Assembly (NCBI RefSeq): GCF_014195505.1 | Contig: NZ_JACIBV010000001.1 | Span: forward strand, 6,262,001 to 6,326,000 | DNA length: 64,000 bases | Reading direction: 5' to 3' | Source: Nonomuraea dietziae | GTDB taxonomy: Bacteria > Actinomycetota > Actinomycetes > Streptosporangiales > Streptosporangiaceae | Part shown: piece by piece, positions 14,530-22,907 of the stretch | Numbering within the stretch: position 1 is the first letter of the stretch | Layout: the number at the start of each line of letters is the position of its first letter | The notes under the pieces: generated by a model | The model's database searches: none | What the model was told of the DNA's origin: nothing | The model's input: only the letters and a program-made list of their open reading frames with translations | Made by a program: the position numbers and the translations under genes

Positions 14530-14806
14530 ATGAGCCTGGCGATGGAGAAGAGAACAGCCGTGACCACACGGCGCAGGCTCCGCCGGATGCGGCGGAAACT
14601 CGACTCCTTCGCCGATGGTGCGGCCCTGCCCCTGCTCGACGGGTCGGGTGGCAGTGTCCTGCTTCCCTGGGAGGGGCCATGGGACGGGGTTCGCGAGCCG
14701 GTGACGCGTGTGGGGCGCGCGGGCCGTACGGAGCCTCGATCCCGCGGGCGACCACCACGTGCAGCGCGTCGGCGCCGCCCTGGCAGCCGGGCGGGTCCGG
14801 GTCTGA
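14530..14806 (+). CDS. Possible small unrecognised ORF with a one-base frame shift
   Basis: Between the phosphatase and the response regulator lie about 380 bases without a clean ORF. From ATG 14530 (or GTG 14560) a frame reads a basic start, VTTRRRLRRMRRKLDSF, then LPLLDGSGGSVLLPWEG, to about 14705. A frame offset by one base then reads SLDPAGDHHVQRVGAALAAG and stops at 14806, 15 bases before the next start. Joined, they give a 91-residue protein with natural-looking composition. Either a real small gene carries a sequencing insertion or this is a decayed remnant. I recognise no family. Confidence 0.35.
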
Positions 14807-14821
14807 AGGAGAATGAGCCCC

Positions 14822-15460
14822 ATGCCGACGCCGATCAGGGTACTTCTCGTCGAGGATCACGACATGGTGGCCGAGGCTCTCGGCATGGCGCTCGACATGG
14901 CCCAGGGCATCGAGGTGGTGGCCAGATCAGCGTCGATCGAGGGCGCGATGGCCGATCTGGGCCGCTGGCAACCCGACGTCGTGGTGCTCGACCGCCGCCT
15001 GCCCGACGGTGACGGCGTCGAGGCCATCGGCAGGTTCACCTCGGCGACCGAGGGCGTACGAGTTCTCGTGCTGACGGCGGAGGCGAACGCCTCGGTGGCC
15101 GCGAGGGTGGTCGAGGCCGGTGGCGCAGGGTTGGTGGTGAAGTCGTCGGGGCTGCGGGCGCTGGAGTCGGCGGTTCGCGAGGTGGCCTCGGGCGCCGTGT
15201 CGTTCGCGCCCGAGATGCTGCCCGAGGTCCTCGACAGGCTGGCGGGCAGGGCAGGGCCGCACGGCGCCGAGTTGACGGCCAGGGAGAGGGAGACACTTGA
15301 ACTGCTTGGCCAGGGGGCGAGCACGGTCGAGATCAGCCAGCGGCTCGGGGTCGCCCGAAACACCGCGCGCAACCACGTCCAGCGGGTGCTGGAGAAGCTC
15401 GGAGCACGATCGAAGCTGGAGGCCGTGGTCGTCGCTCGCAGGACCGGGCTGCTCGACTGA
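14822..15460 (+). CDS. NarL/FixJ-family response regulator
   Basis: 212 residues. Receiver domain 1-120 (acidic pair ED at 11-12, phospho-acceptor Asp57 in VVVLDRRLPDGDG, conserved Lys in LVVKSSG) and a LuxR-type HTH at the C-terminus (LTARERETLELLGQGASTVE, RLGVARNTARNHVQRVLEKL). It binds DNA as a phosphorylated dimer. I prefer ATG 14822 to ATG 14813 because AAGGAG (14806-14811) is then about 10 bases upstream rather than one. It heads a signalling run: the ATPase gene and the histidine kinase follow, and the kinase at 15986 is a plausible partner. Confidence 0.9.
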   Translation: MPTPIRVLLVEDHDMVAEALGMALDMAQGIEVVARSASIEGAMADLGRWQPDVVVLDRRLPDGDGVEAIGRFTSATEGVRVLVLTAEANASVAARVVEAGGAGLVVKSSGLRALESAVREVASGAVSFAPEMLPEVLDRLAGRAGPHGAELTARERETLELLGQGASTVEISQRLGVARNTARNHVQRVLEKLGARSKLEAVVVARRTGLLD

Positions 15461-15480
15461 TGCATGTGCACTAGGCCGTA

Positions 15481-15939
15481 ATGGGCAAGTCGCATCTCGT
15501 GGTGGCTCCCAGCCTGCCGGACATTAAAGGGATGGCACACCGGACCGAGCAGCGGCTGGCAGAGGAACTCGACAGCATCACCGCTGCGAGGGAGATCGCC
15601 GGGCGTTTTCTGAAGGATGCCGGGTACGGCGGCGCGCACGACGACGTGCTGCTGGTGGTGTCCGAGCTGGTGACAAACGCGTTGCTGCACGGATCGGGAG
15701 AGCCGCTGTTCCGCATGAGCGCGAGCGCCACCACGGTGCGTGTGGAGGTGGGCGACTCGGCGGCGAAGCTGCCCGTCCCCCGTGAGCCAGGACCCCGCGA
15801 CGGCTGGGGCCTGCAGGTGATCCAGCGAGTCTGCTCCTCTTGGGGCGCCTCCCCGCACGAGGGCGGGAAGGTGGTGTGGTGTGAGCTCGTCTCCTCTCCT
15901 GCTCCGGCCACGACCAAGGCGGGTGTGGAGCTGGCCTGA
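15481..15939 (+). CDS. RsbW/SpoIIAB-like ATP-binding protein
   Basis: 152 residues, one HATPase_c domain of the anti-sigma/serine kinase type: SITAAREIAGRFL, then VLLVVSELVTNALLHG (N box), VEVGDSAAKLPVPREPGPRD and GWGLQVIQRVCSSWG (G box), ending in a WCELV strand. Many actinomycete copies bind ATP and regulate partner switches or an antagonist with a STAS domain. A STAS-containing protein is encoded at 17790-18557. It lies between a response regulator and a PAS histidine kinase on the same strand, 20 and 46 bases away. It is soluble. Confidence 0.85.
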   Translation: MGKSHLVVAPSLPDIKGMAHRTEQRLAEELDSITAAREIAGRFLKDAGYGGAHDDVLLVVSELVTNALLHGSGEPLFRMSASATTVRVEVGDSAAKLPVPREPGPRDGWGLQVIQRVCSSWGASPHEGGKVVWCELVSSPAPATTKAGVELA

Positions 15940-15985
15940 ACGTCAAGCCGTACCGCGAGTGGGGTCCGGCGTGCGAAGCTGCGGT

Positions 15986-17422
15986 ATGGCCGATGCGGAC
16001 CGAGACCTTCATCTGCTGGTGCAGAGCGTCGTCGACTACTCCATCTTCATGCTGGATCCCGACGGGTACATCGTCAGCTGGAACGAGGGCGCGCAGCGGA
16101 TCAACGGGTACACCGCCAAGGAGATCATCGGCTCGCACTTCTCGGTGTTCTTTCCGCCTGAGGACGTCGCCTCGGGCAAGCCGGAGTGGGAGCTGATGAC
16201 GGCGACCAGCGAGGGGCGGGTGGAGGACGAGGGCTGGCGGGTGCGCAAGGACGGCACCAGGTTCTGGGCCAATGTGATCATCACCCCCCTCTTCGGCGAG
16301 ACCGGAGAGCTGCGCGGCTTCGGCAAGGTCACCCGCGACAGGACCCAGCACCGCATGGCCGAGCACGCTCTTCGAGAGAGTGAGGAGCGCTTCCGGCTGC
16401 TGGTGCAGAGCGTCGTCGACTATGCGATCTTCATGCTCGACACCGAGGGCCACATCGTCAGCTGGAACGCGGGCGCGCAGCGGATCAAGGGCTACCGCGC
16501 CGACGAGATCGTCGGCTCGCACTTCTCGGTGTTCTATCCGCCCGAGGACGTCGCCTCGGGCAAGCCGGATCGGGAGCTGGAGATCGCCGTCGTCGAAGGA
16601 CGCCTGGAGGACGAGGGCTGGCGGGTCCGTAAGGACGGCACGAGGTTCTGGGCCAATGTGATCATCACCGCCCTCTTCGACGAGACCGGACGGCTGCGCG
16701 GCTTCGGCAAGGTCACCCGCGACCTGACCGAGCGGCGCATGGCCGAGCGCACGCTCGACGAGCGCGGCCGGCTGCTCGCCCACCTGGTGCAGGCCCAGGA
16801 GATGGAGCGGCGCCGCATCGCGTGGGACGTCCACGACGACACGATCCAGTCCATGGTCGCCGTCGGCATGCGCCTGCAACTGCTGGCGTCGCGGCTGCCC
16901 CCCGAACACGCCGCCACCGTGGAGAGGCTGGACGAGGCGGTCAGCAGCGCCGTCCAACGCCTGCGCGGTCTCACCTTCCGCCTGCGCCCGCCGGGTCTCG
17001 ACGGCGACGGCCTGGCCCAGGCGGTCGACGGCTACCTCGCCCAGGCCATCTCGGGCACCGGGCTGACCTACACGTTCACGCACGACCTGCTGCGCGAGCC
17101 GCCGCCGGAGAGCGCGATCACGATCTTCCGCATCCTCCAGGAGGCCCTGACCAACGTGCGCAAGCACGCCATGGCCACGTCGGTGTCGGTGTCGATGAAC
17201 GCGGTCGACCACGGCGTGCTGGTGCGGGTCGTCGACGACGGCGTCGGCCTCGCGCAGCCCGTGGAACGGCTCGCGGGCCGCGACCACTTCGGCCTGCTGG
17301 AGATGCGGGAACGCGCCGAGACCGCCGGCGGCTGGTGGAGCGTCAGCGGCAGGCAGGGCGAGGGCACCACGGTGATGTTCTGGGTGCCCGCACTGATGTA
17401 CGGGGAGAGCGGGGTGTCGTGA
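15986..17422 (+). CDS. Cytosolic sensor histidine kinase with duplicated PAS domains
   Basis: 478 residues. PAS1 at about 8-120 and PAS2 at about 136-250 are near copies (LLVQSVVDYSIFMLD and LLVQSVVDYAIFMLD, each with GSHFSVF-PPEDVASGKP and WRVRKDGTRFWANVIIT). Then come HisKA_3 (ERRRIAWDVHDDTIQSM, phospho-acceptor His283) and HATPase_c (FRILQEALTNVRKHA, VVDDGVGL, HFGLLEMRERAE). No membrane segments are seen, so it should sense an internal signal, perhaps redox or a flavin/heme ligand. Start taken as ATG 15986; GTG 15971 is an alternative. The stop overlaps the receiver gene by 4 bases, making that protein its probable phosphate partner. Confidence 0.9.
   Translation: MADADRDLHLLVQSVVDYSIFMLDPDGYIVSWNEGAQRINGYTAKEIIGSHFSVFFPPEDVASGKPEWELMTATSEGRVEDEGWRVRKDGTRFWANVIITPLFGETGELRGFGKVTRDRTQHRMAEHALRESEERFRLLVQSVVDYAIFMLDTEGHIVSWNAGAQRIKGYRADEIVGSHFSVFYPPEDVASGKPDRELEIAVVEGRLEDEGWRVRKDGTRFWANVIITALFDETGRLRGFGKVTRDLTERRMAERTLDERGRLLAHLVQAQEMERRRIAWDVHDDTIQSMVAVGMRLQLLASRLPPEHAATVERLDEAVSSAVQRLRGLTFRLRPPGLDGDGLAQAVDGYLAQAISGTGLTYTFTHDLLREPPPESAITIFRILQEALTNVRKHAMATSVSVSMNAVDHGVLVRVVDDGVGLAQPVERLAGRDHFGLLEMRERAETAGGWWSVSGRQGEGTTVMFWVPALMYGESGVS
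16013..16733 (+). repeat. Tandem duplication of a PAS-domain coding unit (period 384 bases)
   Basis: Two units starting at 16013 and 16397 share long identical DNA stretches, for example the start CTGCTGGTGCAGAGCGTCGT and the GAGGACGTCGCCTCGGGCAAGCC block. The period is exactly 128 codons. DNA-level similarity inside one gene points to a recent duplication or gene conversion. Confidence 0.85.
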
Positions 17423-17793
17423 CCAGGCTGACCGTCCTCATCGGTGACGACGAGCCGATGATCAGAGAGGCGCTCTCCGAGGTGCTGGCCGCCGAGCCCG
17501 ACCTGGACGTCGTCGCTATCGCCTGCGACGCGGAGGAGTCCATCGCGCTGGCCGTACGGCACGAGCCCGCCGTCGCGATCCTCGACATGCGGATGCCGGG
17601 CGGTGGCGCGCACGCCGCCCGCGAGATCCGCAACCGCTCGCCGCGCACCAGGATCATGGCCTTCTCCGCCTACGGCGACGCCAGGTCCGTCGAGGAGATG
17701 GGCAGGGCGGGCGTGACGGAGTACGTGCTCAAAGGGGTGCCGAACAGGGACATCGTGGCAGCGGTGCGCAGGGTGGCGGCAGGAGCCGCCTAG
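17419..17793 (+). CDS. Stand-alone receiver-domain response regulator
   Basis: 124 residues: only a CheY-like receiver. Acidic residues lie at 10-12 (GDDEP), the phospho-acceptor is Asp56 (VAILDMRMPGGG), Thr/Ser is replaced by Ser83 (AFSAYGD) and the Lys is Lys105 (YVLKGVP). No DNA-binding domain follows, so output must be through protein contact or phosphorelay. The GTG start overlaps the stop of the PAS histidine kinase (GTGA), which strongly suggests they form a pair. Its 3' end overlaps the convergent MEDS-STAS gene by 4 bases. Confidence 0.88.
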   Translation: MTRLTVLIGDDEPMIREALSEVLAAEPDLDVVAIACDAEESIALAVRHEPAVAILDMRMPGGGAHAAREIRNRSPRTRIMAFSAYGDARSVEEMGRAGVTEYVLKGVPNRDIVAAVRRVAAGAA

Positions 17794-18557
17794 GGCGCGG
17801 CCTGTGCCGCGACCGGCAGGCCCGGCTCCTCCACGGTGACCAGCGTGGCGACCCTGTCCACGCCGAGCATGCGCAGGTGCGTGCCCTGCCCTGGGGAGGC
17901 GACGATCGACAGCGGCTCGCACCTGGCCGCCGCCACCAGGCCGAGCTGGGCCATCGACCGCACGTCCAGGAACGACATGCCGCTGATGTCGATGACCGCC
18001 TCCCCGCCCGGCAGCGCGCGGGTCAGCGCCTGCCAGGCGAGCAGGTTGGTGTGGTCCGCCTCGCCGGTGAAGGTCACGCCCCTGCCCGTGGGCCGGTATC
18101 GCAGGCAGGCGCCCTGCTGGCCGACGGGGTGGGCCTGGTGGAAGCGGGCGAGCTGGGCGGAGGGGAAGAGCCTGCTGTCGTAGTGGCAGATCGCGGTGAG
18201 CCGCCCGTCCGAGAACAGCGTGTTCAGCCCGCACTCCGCGGCCACCAGTTCCTCGGGGTCGATCCCGCGCGCCCAGCTCATCTCGACGCTGGTCCACAGG
18301 CCCGACAGGCCCTCGGCCACCGCCTGCCGTACCGCCTGGGCGTAGAAGTCCCTGAGGCCGTCCAGCGTGCCCCTGGGTTCGGTGAGCTGGACCCCTGGGA
18401 GCGCCCGCGCCAGGCGCGGGGCGGCGAGAACGAGCACGCGCGCGCCCGCCCGCCGACCACGCTCGGCGAAGTCGAGCGTGGTGGCGGCGAGCGAGTCGTC
18501 GTCGTCGAAGGTGACGCCGACGTGGTCGCCCGGCTGGATGGGCTGCGGATTCGTCAC
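17790..18557 (-). CDS. MEDS-domain and STAS-domain protein
   Basis: 255 residues. The first ~165 residues match the MEDS (DcmR-type sensory) domain: PGDHVGVTFDDDDSLAATTL, FAERGRRAGARVLVLAA, GLWTSVEMSWARG, LFSDGRLTAICHYDSRLF. The rest is STAS-like (FTGEADHTNLLAWQAL, AVIDISGMSFLDVRSMAQLG), where Ser in GMSFLD is the usual phosphorylation site of anti-anti-sigma factors. Such proteins switch sigma-factor pathways by binding RsbW-like kinases; one is encoded at 15481. It is convergent with the signalling run. ATG at 18557, no membrane segment. Confidence 0.88.
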   Translation of the reverse strand: MTNPQPIQPGDHVGVTFDDDDSLAATTLDFAERGRRAGARVLVLAAPRLARALPGVQLTEPRGTLDGLRDFYAQAVRQAVAEGLSGLWTSVEMSWARGIDPEELVAAECGLNTLFSDGRLTAICHYDSRLFPSAQLARFHQAHPVGQQGACLRYRPTGRGVTFTGEADHTNLLAWQALTRALPGGEAVIDISGMSFLDVRSMAQLGLVAAARCEPLSIVASPGQGTHLRMLGVDRVATLVTVEEPGLPVAAQAAP

Positions 18558-18613
18558 CTTTCGGATACTACGCTCTTACTCATAGTGACGGCCTGACTAC
18601 CCTGCCGCGAGCG

Positions 18614-20839
18614 TCACACGACGGCTCCCGAGCCCTCGCGTGTGCGGGGATCGCGCCGCTTGGCCGGCTCGGGCGGCGGCTGCTTGCTGTGCCTCTCGAG
18701 CTCGATCGCCAGCGGACCCGCCACGAACGACGAGGTCAGCGTGCCCACGACGATGCCGATGAGCAGCGCGATCGCGAAGTCGCGCAGCGAGTCGCCGCCG
18801 AAGACCGCCAGCGCGGCCAGGATGAACAGCGCGCCGAGACCGGTGTTGACGGTGCGCGGCACGGTCTGCAGGATCGCCTGGTTGACGATCTGGGGGAAGG
18901 GCGTCTTCCTGTGCGCCGTCCACAGCTCGCGCACCCTGTCGAAGACCACGACCTTGTCGTTCACCGAGTAGCCGATGATCGTCAGCATCGCCGCGAGGAA
19001 GACGCCGTCGATCGGCTTACCGAGCCACGCGAAGGCGCCGACGACCGCCGCCGTGTCGACGAACAGGGCCAGCACCGCGGCGGCGCCGAAGGTCCACCTG
19101 AACCTGACGGCCAGGTAGAGCAGCTGGGCCGCGAGCGCCACGCCCAGCGCGATCAGCGCGTTGCGGCGCAGCTCCTCGCCGAGCGAAGGGCCGATGAGCT
19201 CGTCGCGCACCTTGTCGACCCCGCCGCCGAGCGACTGCTGAATGCGGACCACGTCGTCAGCGCTGATCTGTCCCGTGCGGACCGAGATGCCCTCGTCCGA
19301 ACTCTGCACCACGGCCGAGGGGAAACCGGCGGTCGCGACCGCCTGCCTGGCGGTGTCGGCGCTCATCGGCGTCGCCGTGGTGAACTCCACGAGGCGTCCT
19401 CCGGTGAACTCCACACCGAAGTTCAGCCCGCGCGAGAGCAGGCCGCCGACCGCGACCACGACGATCACCGCCCCGACCGCCAGCCAGCGCCGCGCGTGGC
19501 GCATCACGAAGGGGTTCTTCGCCGTCAGCCAGGTGCGCACCCTGCCGATGGAGCCGAGACCCGAGAGGCGAGGCGGCACCCTGCCGATGACCCACTGGGT
19601 GAGCGCCCTGGTGATGAGCATGGCCGAGACGAGCGAGGCGAGCACGCCGATGGACAGCGTCACGCCGAAACCCTTCACGGGGCCGGAGGCCAGCCAGAAC
19701 AGCAGTCCCGCGGCCAGCAGCGTGGTGATGTTGGAGTCGGCGATGGCGCTCCAGGCGTTCTTGAAGCCCCTGTCGAGCGCCGCCTTCAGGCCCTTCTGCG
19801 GCGAAGCGCCGTACTCCTCCCTCGCCCTTTCGAAGACCAGCACGTTGGCGTCCACGGCCATGCCGATGGCCAGCACGAATCCGGCCAGGCCCGGCAGGGT
19901 GAGGGTGGCGCCGAGGGCGACCAGCGCGGCGTAGGAGATGAGGCCGTAGGAGGCCAGAGCGATGGCGGCGAGCAGGCCCACCACCCGGTAGACCAGGATG
20001 ATGAAGACGCCCGTCAGCAGGACGCCGACCACGCCGGCCTTGGCGCTGGCCGCGATGGCGTCGGCGCCGAGCGTCGGGCCGACCGTCCGCTGCTCGACGA
20101 TCTCCAGCGGCACGGGGAGCGAGCCGCCCTTGATCAGGACCGCGAGGTTCTGCGCCTCCTCGGGGGTGAACGAGCCGGTGATCTCCGTGGAACCGCCGGG
20201 CATGCCGGTACGGCACGGCGTCCCCTCGTTCACCTGCGGCGAAGAGATGATTTTGTTGTCGAGCACGATCGCGACCCTGCGCTTGGGGTCGCCCACGGGC
20301 TCGCAGGCCGCCGCGCCCGTCAGCTTCTGCCAGGCGGCGGACTCTCGAAAGTCCACGGTGACGAACCACGAGACGCCGCGCTGCGGGTCGGTGCGGGCGG
20401 CCGCGTCGGTGACGCCGTCGCCGCTGATCACCGCAGGGCCGAGACGGAGCGGCTGACCGCTCTCGTCGGGCAGCCCCTTGGGGTCGTCGGCGCCGAGGAC
20501 GGCGTGGAAGGAGAGCTGGGCGGTCCTGCCGATCACGTCGGCGGCCTTGCGCGGGTCGAGCACGCCAGGCAGTTCGACGATGATCCGCTTCTCGCCGGAG
20601 CGGACCAGGGTCGGGTCGACGACGCCCAGCGCGTCCGTCCTGCGCTGGAGCACCTCCAGCGTTCTGTCGGTGGCCGCGGCGTCGGCCTTCACGGTGGGCG
20701 AGTCCTTCGTCTCGAAGACGAGCTGTGTGCCGCCGCGCAGGTCGAGGCCGAGGCGCGGCGACATGGTCAGGGCTAGGTACAGCGAAGTCGCGATGACGGC
20801 AAGCGCCGCCACCGCACGCCACACGGGCGCACGGGACAT
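18614..20839 (-). CDS. secDF: Protein-export membrane protein SecDF (fused)
   Basis: 741 residues, SecD and SecF in one chain. SecD part: first TM at about 8-27, the family motif GLDLRGGTQLVFE, a periplasmic P1 domain with VELPGV and LDNKIISSPQVNEG, and TM block TLPGLAGFVLAIGMAVDANV. SecF part from about 440: FGVEFTGGRLVEF and TIIGYSVNDKVVVFDRVRE (the D-x6-R RND signature). It uses proton motive force to assist late stages of Sec export. Actinobacteria usually have separate secD and secF beside yajC, so this isolated fused copy is probably an accessory paralog. Upstream is a small secreted protein gene on the same strand. Confidence 0.93.
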   Translation of the reverse strand: MSRAPVWRAVAALAVIATSLYLALTMSPRLGLDLRGGTQLVFETKDSPTVKADAAATDRTLEVLQRRTDALGVVDPTLVRSGEKRIIVELPGVLDPRKAADVIGRTAQLSFHAVLGADDPKGLPDESGQPLRLGPAVISGDGVTDAAARTDPQRGVSWFVTVDFRESAAWQKLTGAAACEPVGDPKRRVAIVLDNKIISSPQVNEGTPCRTGMPGGSTEITGSFTPEEAQNLAVLIKGGSLPVPLEIVEQRTVGPTLGADAIAASAKAGVVGVLLTGVFIILVYRVVGLLAAIALASYGLISYAALVALGATLTLPGLAGFVLAIGMAVDANVLVFERAREEYGASPQKGLKAALDRGFKNAWSAIADSNITTLLAAGLLFWLASGPVKGFGVTLSIGVLASLVSAMLITRALTQWVIGRVPPRLSGLGSIGRVRTWLTAKNPFVMRHARRWLAVGAVIVVVAVGGLLSRGLNFGVEFTGGRLVEFTTATPMSADTARQAVATAGFPSAVVQSSDEGISVRTGQISADDVVRIQQSLGGGVDKVRDELIGPSLGEELRRNALIALGVALAAQLLYLAVRFRWTFGAAAVLALFVDTAAVVGAFAWLGKPIDGVFLAAMLTIIGYSVNDKVVVFDRVRELWTAHRKTPFPQIVNQAILQTVPRTVNTGLGALFILAALAVFGGDSLRDFAIALLIGIVVGTLTSSFVAGPLAIELERHSKQPPPEPAKRRDPRTREGSGAVV

Positions 20840-20857
20840 GTGTCCTCCACAGGGCTC

Positions 20858-21208
20858 TTACAGGGATGTGGTGAGAGCGGTGGAGGTGGGAGGCGCGCGG
20901 GCGGGGGCCCTTCTGTGGTGCTCACGGCCCTGCGCGCGGCGCGGGGCGTCGGGGGCGGCTGACAGGCGGGCGCGCGTGCCGTACGAGAGCCTGGCGGTGA
21001 GGACGGCGACGCCGCCCGTGGCCGCGTGCACGCCCTTGCCCGCGTGGGCCTGGGGCCTGGAGGGGTCGGGCAGGATCTGGTGGTGATCGGCGGCCCTGAA
21101 CGTCTTGGTGTGGACGGCGGGCGCACCGGAGGCGGGCGGAGTCGTCCCGCCGGCCAGGAAGAGCGTGGACAGCAGGAGCAGCAGCGCAGCAGGCAACCTG
21201 GTCCGCAC
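20858..21208 (-). CDS. Small secreted His-containing protein
   Basis: 116 residues from GTG 21208: signal peptide MRTRLPAALLLLLSTLFLAG to about residue 31, then a short mature part, VHTKTFRAADHHQILPDP, with a low-complexity basic tail. I do not recognise a family. It resembles the unassigned small exported proteins common in actinomycetes. It ends 18 bases before secDF and diverges from the GH13 gene, so it could be cotranscribed with secDF. The basic Arg/Pro tail lowers confidence that the whole frame is used. Confidence 0.5.
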   Translation of the reverse strand: MRTRLPAALLLLLSTLFLAGGTTPPASGAPAVHTKTFRAADHHQILPDPSRPQAHAGKGVHAATGGVAVLTARLSYGTRARLSAAPDAPRRAQGREHHRRAPARAPPTSTALTTSL

Positions 21209-21245
21209 GCGTTCACCATACGCCTGATCGGGTAGCGGGGGCGTC

Positions 21246-22907
21246 ATGCGGCTCACGTACACAAGCGACCTTTGGTACAAGAACGCGGTCATCTACTGTC
21301 TTGACGTCGAGACCTACAAGGACGGCAACGGCGACGGGGTGGGCGACTTCCGCGGCCTCACCCAGCAGATCGACTATCTGCGCAGCCTGGGCATCACCTG
21401 CCTGTGGCTCATGCCCTTCTTTCCGACGCCCAACAAGGACGACGGCTACGACATCACCGACTTCTACAGCATCGACCCGCGCCTCGGCACGCTCGGTGAC
21501 TTCGTGGAGTTCATGCGCACCGCGAAGGACCGGGGCATCAGGGTGATCGCCGACCTGGTGGTCAACCACACCTCCGACCAGCACCCCTGGTTCAAGGAGT
21601 CGCGGTCGAGCAAGGATTCGCCGCTCCGCGACTGGTACGTGTGGAGCGACAAGCCCGAACCCGACGACCCCAGCCAGATCGTCTTCCCCGACAAGGAGAA
21701 CTCGATCTGGCAGCTCGACAAGAAGACGGGCCAGTACTACCTCCACAGCTTCTACCGGCACCAGCCCGACCTCAACGTCGCCAACCCCGAGGTCCGCGAC
21801 GAGATCGCCAGGGTGCTGGGCTTCTGGATGGAGCTGGGCCTGTCGGGGTTCAGGGTGGACGCGGTGCCGTTCCTCATCGAGAACGTCGGCGACAAGCTGC
21901 CGGACCCGCACGCCTTCCTGGCCGATCTGCGCGCCTTCATGAGCAGGCGCGAGGGAGGGGCGGTCCTGCTGGGCGAGGTCAACATGCCCTACAAGGACCT
22001 CGTCGGCTACTTCGGCGACGGCAACGGCGACCAGCTCACGATGTGCTTCGACTTCATCGGCATGCAGCACGCCTGGCTGGCCTTCGCCAGGAGCGAGGCG
22101 GGGCCGATCAACCAGACGCTGGGCGACAGACCGAAGCCGCCCAAGGACTGCCAGTGGGCGACCTTCCTGCGCAACCATGACGAGCTGACCCTCGACAAGC
22201 TCACCGACGAGGAGCGGCAGGAGGTGTTCGACGCCTTCGGCCCCGACAAGGACATGCAGATCTACGGCAGGGGCCTGCGCCGCAGGCTGCCCTCGATGTT
22301 CGGCGGCGACCTGCGCAGGATCAAGATGGCCTACAGCCTGCTGTTCTCCATGCCGGGCACCCCGGTGATCTTCTACGGCGAGGAGATCGGGATGGGGGAC
22401 AACCTCGACGAGGAAGGCAGGATGGCCGTCAGGACCCCGATGCAGTGGTCGCAGAGCGGCGGTTTCAGCGACGCCCCACCGGTGCGCGGGATCCCCGGCG
22501 GCTCGTTCGCACCCGAGCGGGTGAACGTGGCCGACCAGAAGCGCGACCCCGACTCGCTGCTGCGCTGGTTCCAGCTGCTGATCGAGCGCTACAGGGAGTG
22601 TCCCGAGCTGGCGTGGGGCGACAACACGGTGCTGGAGACCGGCCACCCCTCGGTCTTCGCGCACCGCTGCGACGCCGACGGCGCGACCGTGGTGGCCGTC
22701 CACAACCTGTGCGACACCGCGACGGAGATCGACCTGGCGCTGGAGGGGCTGGACGGCTCCGTGCTCACCGACCTGCTCGCCGACGAGACGATGGAGGTCG
22801 CCGACGGCACCGTGCGGCTGCCGATGTCGCCCCACGGCTGCCGCTGGCTGCGTGCGGCCCCGCGCGGTGACATGCCTCCCGAGGACGCCTCGATCATCGC
22901 TCACTAG
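21246..22907 (+). CDS. GH13 alpha-amylase family enzyme, trehalose-synthase-like
   Basis: 553 residues. A complete GH13 barrel: DGNGDGVGDFRGLTQQIDYL, DLVVNHTSDQHPWF, GFRVDAVPFL (nucleophile Asp205), LLGEVNMP (acid/base Glu244) and LRNHDELTLDK (Asp312), then GTPVIFYGEEIGMGDN and a C-terminal beta domain. The opening WYKNAVIYCLDVETYKDGNG is typical of the TreS/GH13_16 group that interconverts maltose and trehalose. It is shorter than usual TreS and lacks a fused maltokinase, so another alpha-glucosyl activity is possible. Cytosolic. The tail overlaps the convergent TetR gene by 14 bases. Confidence 0.85.
   Translation: MRLTYTSDLWYKNAVIYCLDVETYKDGNGDGVGDFRGLTQQIDYLRSLGITCLWLMPFFPTPNKDDGYDITDFYSIDPRLGTLGDFVEFMRTAKDRGIRVIADLVVNHTSDQHPWFKESRSSKDSPLRDWYVWSDKPEPDDPSQIVFPDKENSIWQLDKKTGQYYLHSFYRHQPDLNVANPEVRDEIARVLGFWMELGLSGFRVDAVPFLIENVGDKLPDPHAFLADLRAFMSRREGGAVLLGEVNMPYKDLVGYFGDGNGDQLTMCFDFIGMQHAWLAFARSEAGPINQTLGDRPKPPKDCQWATFLRNHDELTLDKLTDEERQEVFDAFGPDKDMQIYGRGLRRRLPSMFGGDLRRIKMAYSLLFSMPGTPVIFYGEEIGMGDNLDEEGRMAVRTPMQWSQSGGFSDAPPVRGIPGGSFAPERVNVADQKRDPDSLLRWFQLLIERYRECPELAWGDNTVLETGHPSVFAHRCDADGATVVAVHNLCDTATEIDLALEGLDGSVLTDLLADETMEVADGTVRLPMSPHGCRWLRAAPRGDMPPEDASIIAH

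Noticed and set aside
18689..20776. A long plus-strand frame across secDF
   Set aside because: It reads antisense to a complete SecDF and has no recognisable fold; composition is Arg/His/Gln/Glu-heavy.
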